Source of the DNA: Megalonaias nervosa
Taxonomy: Eukaryota > Mollusca > Bivalvia > Unionida > Unionidae
Direction of reading: 5' to 3'
Assembly: GCA_016617855.1 (NCBI GenBank)
Contig: JAECUM010001722.1
Coordinates: forward strand, 104,914 to 168,913
DNA: 64,000 nt
This document shows, one piece after another, positions 54,875-64,000 of the stretch (position 1 is its first letter; the number at the start of each line of letters is the position of its first letter). The position numbers were made by a program, and so were the translations under genes. Under the pieces are notes generated by a model, which was given only the letters and a program-made list of their open reading frames with translations, searched no databases and was not told where the DNA came from.

Positions 54875-57800
54875 CAAGTTTGTACATTAATAACCTAAGT
54901 GTTTTATTTCAGTAAATAATAACAATCAATTGTAAAGCTGTTTAAGAACTTATTCATATGAAAGGAAACTTGCTCCAAAAGATGCTGATGTATTTAGCAT
55001 ATAATGTTATCCTTGTTAATTTTATCTGACTTATGTTTATGCTGCCTTGGAATTATATGAATTAAAATTAATAACAAAATCGTAAATAATTACTGTCTAG
55101 AAGTATACTGTTGTACATAATAATTTTAAGGTCTGCTATGTTTGTCAGATGGAATTTTGATCAATGATGTCTGTTGATGTAAACATGTAAATGCATGCTT
55201 AATATATCGGAAGATAATTATTTGAAACCTTTATTTGAAACCTTTATTTTGTATTTCTTTATTACTAATTACATTTTTTTTTATCCCCATCCCTCCTTCA
55301 ACCCAATGAGAAAGTAAAGCATCACTCTAGTGTGTGAAAGATCGAGATGATAAATCATTAATTTTGGGACAAGCCAACATTAAAGTGTAAATTTTCAAAC
55401 TTTAGAATAATGCAGCCTTGGGTTCAGTGCTTCCTATACAAGACTAAATAATATATATCAAAGCCCGAAAGTTATGGGGTTCTCCACCTGTATTCTTGAA
55501 ACATTAATTTTTACATATATGTTTTTCAGTTTCAGTTTCTTTTTTTTTTTTCATGCAATCAGTGGGAAATACTTTTATGCAAACAAACACGTTGTAATTG
55601 CCATCAATTTTGTCTTTATTCAGCTGATTGTACACGCGACAAGTCATTATCCATCGAAGTTTTGCCTATGTTTTGGGAAAGGAATACATCTAATTCCTCC
55701 ATTTAGACAATCTGGATATTGACTGTCAGAATTACAAGACTTCTTTTCACTGTTATCGATCGAGAAATCAACAAATCATTGCAAAATTTGTAAATACTTA
55801 TCATAATTCATTATTGCTACAAGCAGCTTGTTGAAGGAAAATGGTGGACTTAAGCAGTGCCTGGAGGTGTGTCCAATTTACACTCGCTGATTGATTGGTT
55901 AATTGATCCAGCGTGATTGACAAGTGGCGATAGGTCAATTGGGGATAGAACTTTCATGCAATTAAGTGACTCATTTGCACTGAATGGAGTCTCCTGTTTG
56001 CACTGAATGGAGTCTCCTGTTTGCACTGGTCAAGTTTATGCTTTATTTTTCCAGTTACTGTTTTTAGATATGTTTTTAGACCAAAGAAAGGAGAGAATCT
56101 CATTCATTTCTGCCAAGACACTTACCAATGGAAACTTCCATTTCCCATTCTCTGTTATCAGGTGATTGGGATTACATCTAGAATATGCAATTGTGAAAAT
56201 CCCACAAATTGAAAATTTATCACAAAAGTTTTAATCTGTGAGGGCATAAGGATTGGGCACAAATTTTCATAAATCATGCAAGTTTTATTTACGAGAAATT
56301 TAGAAGTTACTCCTTTTGCTCCAGTACAGTGTTGCAGTTGTGGACTGCCATGTCCTTTGAAGATTGATTGCAACAGAAGATTGTCAGATTTGGTTGAACT
56401 AATGCTGAAGTTTCTTTATTGAAATGAATATGTCTAATTGTATTCGGCTGAATGTGATTTGACTTTCATTTGTCAAATAAAATAAACCCTTTGTTCTGAC
56501 AACTTTGGCATTCCTGGGCAGCCATTACTCGTAAACTGAAATGGCAGTCAGCATATTTTGAAAAGTTACCATTTAATTTTGCCAGGATTTACTTCAATAA
56601 GGAAAAAGTCCGCAGAGTATGTATAAGAGTACAAATAAAGTAATTTGCCTCTAAGCTGTATAACTGTGTCAATATATGCTGTCATCAACATGAGATATTC
56701 TTAAAAATTTTGCCTCCATTTCCCATGTTGATGCTGTCACTAGAGAGCCTCACAGCACTGATCATTATGTCAGTGATATGTCGACTCCCACATCATACCT
56801 GTCAGGGTCAATATCCCAATTACATACAATGAAAGACTGGCATCACATGATGGACAACAGTTTATGAGCCATGCAACTTTGTTCTATGGATGAATTTGAA
56901 TAATTGACGTAGACACTAAAGATGGTAATGCCAGTACATCATGGATGATGTTCAGCAGTATGTTGTCTCAGTTCCTTGTTATTATCTTGAAGAACAAGTC
57001 TGTACATGATGAGTTTGTGGAGATTCTTTATTCAGTAATACTTTCTTACGACATCTAAGTTAAAACATTTAATGTTGTTGCAAAATGTTAGGATAGACAT
57101 TGGAGTGTTTGGCTGTATATGGAAATACAACCTGGTTATGATTTTTTACTGGTCATTGTAAACAAAATATTAAAAAAAATCTTTAAAGTGAGGACTAGGG
57201 AAAGAGGATACAACTTTTAATTTTCATATATTTTTAGCACAAGTTGAAAGAAGCTATGCATTGTTCTGCTTTCATTTTAGCTACTTTTTGATGCTGTATT
57301 TTGAGTCAACAGAGTTGAATAGCTTGGTACCCCTTTTATCAATGTTAAATCCTGATTCAATCCAGGGTGATACATCATTTTCCCAGTGGCATTTTGCTTG
57401 AAAGCTGACAAAATTTGTTAATGCACAGTCATACACAATGTTTGTTTAGATTTTGGTTACAAGTTTTTTCATTTATGTTTCCCAAACCCTTCGATGGATT
57501 CTCCTCCTTACTTTGAGTGATTCATTATGAAGTGAGGTCAATTTATTATATGATGCCTCCTCATATTTACCTTAGTGTCAGGGTGATGGTCATAGGAAAT
57601 ATTTGCCTTAGGGTTTTGTTAAAACTGTTTTAGTTGCTCACATTTTCTTTAGCCATTGATGGATTCTGTAAATATTTGGAATGTTAAATTGTGAAGCAAA
57701 ATGAATTCTTTCTTAAACACACTTGCTCAATCCTTTGATCTTGGAGTCAAGGTTACAAGGTTTATAGTGGTGCTTTGAGTGTGGTTTCAACATGTAATCC

Positions 57801-58532
57801 CTAATAATCTTGATAAACTTAGAAATGAAACATGTGATCATTTTCAAATGAAAAGAATTCACTTTGTAACAGTGTCATAACCCATTACAGCACTTACACA
57901 GTGTGACTTGGCTTAGTGGGTATCAATGACAACATCATAAGTCTCTTTTCTCGGTATCTTCATCATTTTCCAACTGTATAAAGGACACCTGTCATAAAGA
58001 ACAAATTCATTTGGTCCCTTAAGTGTGCTTTATATAATGGTTTTATTCATTTAACTGGAACTTAAGGCCTAAATATGGTACAATAAGTTTTTTTTATGCT
58101 CATAAAGTTAATCACATGACTATTATTTATACTGCAGTTACTCACACTGTATACATTTTGAGATTAATCCTGAATTGACTCTTTTTTATTTCAATTTAGC
58201 TCTGTTGATATTTTGCAGATAATCTTGTACATTTCAATCAAAGTACTTGTTCTAAATGTTTCTGATATAAATTCTGCCATTAAATGGAAGGTTATCCTTG
58301 GTTTATGATTTTTTTTGCCAATCCCAATTGAACAACATTATTGTATTTGCAGAACTGCAGCTCTAATTTGATATGTTCTTTGATTTTAAAGGTATCATAT
58401 TACATTCTGTAATCTTTTTAACAGTACTTGTTTCACAATAGATGGAAACTCCTTTCCTTTGTAAAATGATTAAAGAATTCAGCTTCATTTTGCTTTCATT
58501 TTAAGACTTGTTTACTTGGTAATTGTAAGCAG
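54875..58532. other. Downstream region without recognised genes
   Basis: AT-rich sequence with short frames on both strands and no motif I recognise. A 23-bp unit repeats 2.3 times at about 55975-56027 (TGAATGGAGTCTCCTGTTTG). AAATAAAATAAA near 56473 could be a polyadenylation signal if the UTR is long. Confidence 0.55.
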
Positions 58533-58672
58533 TTTTGTCAAGAGGCATGTAGGTTTGTCAAGGGATGTGTTGGTTTGTCAAGGGATGTGTAAGTTTGTCA
58601 AATGACATGTAGGTTTGTCAAGGAACATGTAGATTTGTCAATGGACATGTAGGTTTGTCAAGGCACTTATCC
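58533..58672. repeat. 20-bp tandem repeat, seven copies
   Basis: TTTGTCAAGGGACATGTAGG-type units repeat with a strict 20-bp period and scattered substitutions. Confidence 0.92.
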
Positions 58673-59879
58673 CTTGGACAAGTGACTTTTAAAACTGCAT
58701 GTGGTGTACCAGGCATGTCACAATTTGCTAAAAGAAAGACATGATCTTGAACTCCTGAAGCCTGCAACATTAATTGGAATATGACTTTATAAAACTTACA
58801 TCCTTAACTGGTTTCAGTTAAATATATGCTTGGTAACAGGTTTGAAAATATATAGGAGTAAGAAAAGTATAGATATTTTTTAAAAATCTGTTCTATTTTC
58901 TTGACATTTCTCTAAAAAAAGTACTTTCTAAAAGCCAAGTCCAAAGATGAAGTACTTTTGTTTCCTTTTACAGTTTTAATACCTTTGTAAATTTGCATTC
59001 ACAAACTGACATGTCAGATCTACTGGTGAGCAATATCAGGCCTGCTTAGGCCTCTTGTTAAATGTTAGTGTCTTTTGTCACATTATAGATTGTTATGATT
59101 ATATTATTAGTGTATTTAACATTTTAACTTTGTGTAATCAATGCTTAGATGTAATCAATGTTGTAAAAATGCATTATTGTTTACTTAAGTAAATACATTG
59201 TAGCTGTACACTAAAAATGCATTCTAGCATTCACATCTTAGCTACAAAACTTTGCAAGATCTATTTTGCCATCTTCAAAATTTTGTTATTGTATTTTTTG
59301 TATCAAGATCTGTAGTTCTTTTTTACAATTTGACCTTTACATTTCCTTTTACTTATTTATTTTTTCTTCTTTTTAAAGTTTTCATTAACTCATTGAAATT
59401 TTTCAACCATGATTTAAATGTGGTATTTACCAAGCAGATGAATCTCTGAATTTTGTGAAACCCTCAGGAATAATCTTCAAAGTTTGTACATTGGGAACAA
59501 AATGCATGCTTCATTTAATGACTCTACACTGCCCTCCCAAAATTCACTCAGTGCTTGTAATAACATAATTCAAAGTCAAAAATTGTGTGCTACAAAGAAA
59601 GAAAATTCCAATATATGCTCAATTAAACAGAAGCATGATAAATGATTTATATATTTTCAGTTTTCAGGAGAAAATCAGGAAGATAAAAAAAGTATAGAAG
59701 TTAAAGGTCATATAAAATATCTAAGAAGAAATGAAGTGTACAAAACCATCATGGGGGTAGTATAGATTTACCATTTGTATATGCTCACTAAAACAAAGGA
59801 AGTATATTGTTATGATGTTCTTCTTCTTCACATGATACCTCATATATTACTGGACTTTTTGTTGTACATGATTTACCTT
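58673..59879. other. Downstream gap without recognised features
   Basis: No coding or repeat structure stands out. A 65-codon frame at 59252-59449 is Phe/Leu-rich AT sequence. Confidence 0.55.
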
Positions 59880-60460
59880 TGAGATTTTATGGATGGCTTG
59901 CACATGTGCTAAGTCAGAAGCTTGTTGATTTGGCAATGAAAAGGCTAAAGGTGAAAGTCATTGTGTCTGAAAGAATAAAAATATTTTCCACAGAATAACA
60001 GTTCCACATCACTGACTTGGACCAAACTTTGTGTATGGATTGCACTTGGGGTCCAGAAAAAGTCCATTGATTTGGAGGTTAAAAATCAAGAGTTCAGTGA
60101 TTAAAAGAATAATGATTTATTCACTGTAACATTAGTTCTTCATCACAGTTTTGGACAAATTCTTGTAGAGGGCTTACACATTAGGTAAGACAGAGGCCTA
60201 TTGATTTTGGAATCCAAAGGTTAGGGTCATTATGACTTGAAGAAACATCAGTTTTGCACAAAATTCTTGTTCTAGAGTAAGTTCCTTGACCAAACTTTTT
60301 GCATGGCTTGCACTTTGGGTATAAACAGAAACCGATAGAGTTTGGGGTCTAATGGTGAAAGGTCAAGGTCATGGCAAGTCCAATAAAAAATATTGGTTTC
60401 TGCACAGTAAGTTCAGTTCGAGACTGCATTGACATTGAGACCCTTTGGTCAATAATTGCC
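59880..60460. repeat. Degenerate satellite-like array, about 120-bp period, locus 2
   Basis: GCATGGCTTGCACTTTGGGT, AGACAGAGGCCTATTGATTT, GGTCAAGGTCATGG and related phrases recur in the same order as at 25250-25830, about four diverged units. Confidence 0.65.
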
Positions 60461-61256
60461 CAAGTCAGTCATTCCATACTTGTGTCTGCATGGAGTACTA
60501 TTAATGTTTTGTTGGCATTTAATATATTGTTTTGAGTATTCAAGTTTAAACTTGCATAAATTACTACTCTCCTCCATTTGGAGTTTTGTGTATCATTTAA
60601 TATAAATTTTGATCTATAGCAACATTTATATTTACAAATGATACTTGTATGGTTGTTTTTTCATGTTTTGAATTTATATGCAGCTCTATAACTTGTATTG
60701 TCTCTCTTTGGAGAAGTTTATTATCTCATAGATGTTATTATTAATTCAGATTTACAATATTTTAGATTATCATCTATTGCCTTAATGGGCATTTTGCCAA
60801 GTGTTTTTACATCTTGTATTTGAAGGCAGAAACCTTGTCATGAGGAACACACACACACATATTATTACATGTTTGTCTTTTATATTAGGATGAGGTGATT
60901 TTTGTTACATTTTGTTATCCCTCCATTACCTTAAAAAACTATACTCACTTTCTTTCATTTGGATAGATATCAGTGTACCTAATAATTAACTGTTATATAC
61001 ACTTTCAGCCCATTTATTTAGGTATATTTTGATACAGTAAAATACATCCCAAAATGCTTTGCATATTTATCTTTTCTGTTTGCTATGTACATACCACTTC
61101 ATATCTTGCCCCTACTTGCACAGTCAGCTCTGTTCATTTGCCAGTGGAGTTTTAATCATAATTGTGCCAACTCTTTTAAACAGCCTATCACAGGCAAACT
61201 GGAGCTTAATTATATACAGTAGCACCTCGCTAAGACATTCACTATACCACTGTCCC

Positions 61257-61330
61257 TCTTAGGGCTGTTCCAGTAAAACATATAACAACCCCCCCCCCCG
61301 GGACGGCACTTCCAAAAAACTTCTGTAGGA
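61257..61330. repeat. Interspersed repeat end ('AACAGCCCT' family), copy 3, inverted
   Basis: TTAGGGCTGTTCCAGTAAAA, a poly-C tract and CGGGACGGCACTTCC mirror the copies at 7.7 and 33.5 kb in reverse. It may be the left end of an element covering the sequence to its right, but no opposite end was seen before 64000. Confidence 0.55.
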
Positions 61331-61439
61331 GGTTGTGTTTCGAACTATTTTGATTCACTTCTGTTGTGGGTTGTGTTAACAAAATGAGAAATCGCTGGTG
61401 GGGTTGTCAGGAAAAATAACGAATATATATTTAAAATCG

Positions 61440-61700
61440 CATCTAACCCCCTCCTAGCGGTCTAACGTGAATAAAATATTGGGTCGGAAAATGATGCCAG
61501 TACACGCGAGTGCACCTAATTTGTACGAATTCGCGTACTTTTAAAGCAGTAATACGCGTTCCCCAAATTACGTCAACGTCGCGGATATAAAACGTGCTTT
61601 GCGCAGTATGCAATTTTTATTCAACTTTTAACTTTAAAAGTGCATTTCGCGACGTAATTCGCGCTGCCAGTAGCAGTGTAGCAGCGTTTGATGCGACATC
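61440..61700. promoter_or_regulatory. CpG-rich patch, possible promoter
   Basis: CpG dinucleotides are dense here (CGCGAGTGC, AATTCGCGTAC, AATACGCGTT, GTCAACGTCGCGG) in a window where they are otherwise rare. It precedes the ATG at 61883 by under 400 bp. It may be a promoter of a downstream + strand gene or simply a young transposon not yet CpG-depleted. Confidence 0.35.
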
Positions 61701-61882
61701 CAGATTCAGGAAGGCAAACGTTAAAATAGCTGGATACTTCGGTTCGACATGAATGGCTGTTAAACTATATTTGATTGGTTCATTGGGCCCTGGAATAAGC
61801 ATTTATGGGAGTTTTAACCTTACATTCATCATGGAAGTTTTACAAATGCGTGTTTCAAATAAGGGCCACATAGGAAACCAAA

Positions 61883-62192
61883 ATGGCTGAATCACAACAG
61901 GGTTTGTCGTCAGACGACGTTTTCAGTCGGCAAATACTGGCAGGTGATAGCTATGATGACAATGAATTTCATGTATATCAGTCTGTTGGACATTGGGAAA
62001 ATGTCACTGGAAATACCAGTGTGTGATTTTGGGCCCAAAATTGATGTTGAGTGCGAGTCCGATGTACATGTTGGATGGACAGGATGCCGGTTATATTTAT
62101 TCAAGATACTCATGTCTGAACAAGCAGACTATGGGAATGTTGGACTTAAAACCCTAATACAGCATTATGGAAGAGAAAAAAATCTGGCATAA
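61883..62192 (+). pseudogene. Unrecognised ATG-initiated frame, shifted; first exon or decayed element gene
   Basis: From 61883 the frame reads MAESQQGLSSDDVFSRQILA and continues acidic to a TGA at 62024. The +1 frame continues open to 62192 with VGWTGCRLYLFKILMSEQ. A CAG|GTGATA at about 61942 could alternatively be a splice donor making a 20-codon first exon. I do not recognise the protein. Scattered open fragments run to about 62500, which would fit a decayed transposon gene. Confidence 0.3.
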
Positions 62193-63163
62193 GAGGCAGC
62201 AAAGCACTGATTCATGGAAGTGAATCTTTGGCAGAGTTCATGTTAGTGAAAACTTTTCTTTTTGGAACAGAGATATCGAAGAGAATACCCATGGCCATGG
62301 GGCCATACCTGTGAGATGTTGAAAATTGCACAACCATAAAGAACAGTAACTTGTTCAGGCTAGTTGTGCATATGCACTTCAGACAGCAGGCAATGAAAGG
62401 GAGTTCTCAGCACAGAATAATATTCGTACACAGAGGAGGAGGATCATATTCAGAAACAATCAACATATTTAATGCTCATAGGGAACATCAGAGAATCCCC
62501 ATACAACATAATTAAGTGTGTGTAGATCTCTAGTTGGCAGAACCACTATGGCAACAAAAGAATAACGAGACTAACTTTCATATCATGCAGATGTATTACC
62601 AAATGAAGTACATGCTCTCTGTGTGCAAAAATTAAATGACATTAAGCATAAGAAACTGACTGAACTGTGTAAACTCAAAGCAAGATGGATGAAATTTGTC
62701 CTGTTTGTGTTTGGTTATTCCTATGTATATTTTGAGGATGTTGATATTTTCTGCAGACCTTTTGGCACTTAGTTCCAAGCCATCATTTGGTATTTGTATT
62801 ACAAATTGGATTACTGTTATCTAGTACACAACATTTTGAAGCAGTGTCATTAACTAATGATGAAATTGATGAAAAAATACTTGATGTCATTCTGATATAT
62901 GGATTCTTTACTACACTACTAATCTGTTTCATCCTGATTCTTTTTTACCATCTCCTTTAGTTTTACTGGTACCAATACTTTTAATAAAATTGTAACTTCT
63001 ATTTTCTTACAGTCTAAATATTTGTTATCATGTATTAAAGGTGTGATAAAGGTAAAATGTGCATAGTTTTGTTGTAAAATCTAAAACTATTAATTAGCAA
63101 GAGACTAAAGTATAAAGTGGGTCAACTTCATGTGTGCAAAAATTATTGTCATCAGAGGTCTCG
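62193..63163. other. Downstream gap, mostly featureless
   Basis: The left part may belong to the decayed frame described upstream. The remainder is AT-rich without recognised features. Confidence 0.5.
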
Positions 63164-63406
63164 CTAGGATTTTAAAACTAGGAGTCCAGGACTCATAATT
63201 TGGTAAAAATAGGAGTCCCACCAGCAAAAGTTGCAATCCCCACTAAGCCAGGCATCACATACTTTCTTCTTACACTTGGCTACTGTCGCATCCGAACTAT
63301 CAGTTCTAGCAACTTTAGCACATTTCTGAATCTCTTTGAAATCTTCTTCATTTTTCCGTTTAACCCCAAAATACTTGTCTAAATTTGCAAACGGCATTTT
63401 GTCCAA
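63164..63406 (-). pseudogene. Unrecognised minus-strand frame, possible hAT-type N-terminus
   Basis: The 80-codon frame starts MDKMPFANLDKYFGVKRKNE, resembling the short basic leader (KYF-x-VKRK) seen at the start of some hAT/ZNF862-like proteins. No zinc finger or transposase follows in the readable sequence. Flanking short direct repeats (AGTCGACCAC / AATCGACCAC at about 63810-63870) are noted. Confidence 0.25.
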
Positions 63407-64000
63407 GTCTCTTGATTTCGAGTTCGCAGGCAGTATTTATACGGCAACAATCGGAAATGAAATCAATAACAGTGATCGCATTGGGCTTCACCAGTGTCGC
63501 AAATTGTGGTTTTGTTTTCCTTATTGGCGACAAAATATAACATCTGGCGATATTTTTGGCGACAACATTTTTGGCTGACAAAAACGGTATATGCAGTCTT
63601 GGGTTTGGAGTGGAGAAATTCAAAGGCACCATGACAGGAAGCCGCAAACTTGGATATAAAAATGCACTGGAATCTATTGTTACATAAACAAATCCTTATT
63701 TCATATTGACAAACCACCCTAACAGTACATTGTTATATCATAATTCTCTTATGCTGATATCTGGCCTTGATAATATATGCTGTAATATAATCAAACTAGC
63801 CATGCAACTGACTAGCTACAATCGACCACCTCTGAGGGCGGGAACGTGAAATGACTACAGTCGACCACACGACGGCAATTTAAAAAAAAAGACAAAAAAC
63901 AAAAAAATAAATAGTTTTGCTGCAACTTCAGTGAACACTGATTACCTCTGAAGCACCGATATATACTCAGGAAATTTAAAAAAAAAAATAAAAAATTGTC

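Overview
The window looks like intron-rich, AT-rich, repeat-dense animal nuclear DNA. The best guess is a marine mollusc or other lophotrochozoan, inferred from the mix of tRNA-derived SINEs with CAA-type tails, DIRS-like and Penelope-like retroelements, hAT and pogo/Tigger transposons, and an invertebrate anoctamin. No bacterial, phage or CRISPR features are present.

The one gene I can reconstruct with confidence is the 3' half of an anoctamin (TMEM16) gene on the + strand. Nine coding exons (9576-9785, 18231-18379, 26416-26470, 28963-29063, 33881-34182, 42822-42874, 43981-44153, 47878-47983, 51865-52155) join in frame through GT-AG introns of 1.1 to 8.6 kb and give about 479 residues ending at a TAG stop. 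They cover roughly TM3 to the C-terminus. The six acidic/Asn calcium-site positions known from TMEM16A are all kept. The N-terminal half lies upstream of the window, so bases 1-9575 are most simply a further intron.

The introns are packed with mobile DNA. Intron 9786-18230 holds a tRNA-Lys-like SINE, a complete but inactivated 3.8 kb hAT element (10729-14508) whose transposase remnant is itself interrupted by three intron-like gaps, and a 2.6 kb minisatellite of a 27-bp unit (15165-17785) that has received two SINE insertions. Intron 18380-26415 holds a 6 kb DIRS-like element with inverted terminal repeats, an internal complementary region and RT, RNase H and tyrosine-recombinase remnants. 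Intron 26471-28962 has two SINE insertions with perfect target duplications. Intron 29064-33880 holds a second, internally deleted DIRS-like copy and a Penelope-like remnant with a GIY-YIG domain. Intron 34183-42821 holds a 2.4 kb Tigger/pogo-like element with perfect 24-bp terminal repeats and TA duplications, itself carrying a smaller foldback element, and then one copy of an 0.8 kb hAT-derived non-autonomous element. The second copy of that element lies downstream of the gene at 54070-54866.

Downstream of the stop (52156-64000) are the probable 3' UTR, several short tandem repeats, degenerate satellite-like arrays and no confidently recognisable gene. A locally CpG-rich stretch near 61.5 kb precedes a short ATG-initiated frame that may be a first exon or a decayed transposon gene. 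I did not find a clearly novel biological system. The most informative observations are the intron-bearing hAT transposase, the stop-free 27-bp minisatellite with nested SINEs, and the DIRS-like pair with visible replication-related complementary regions.
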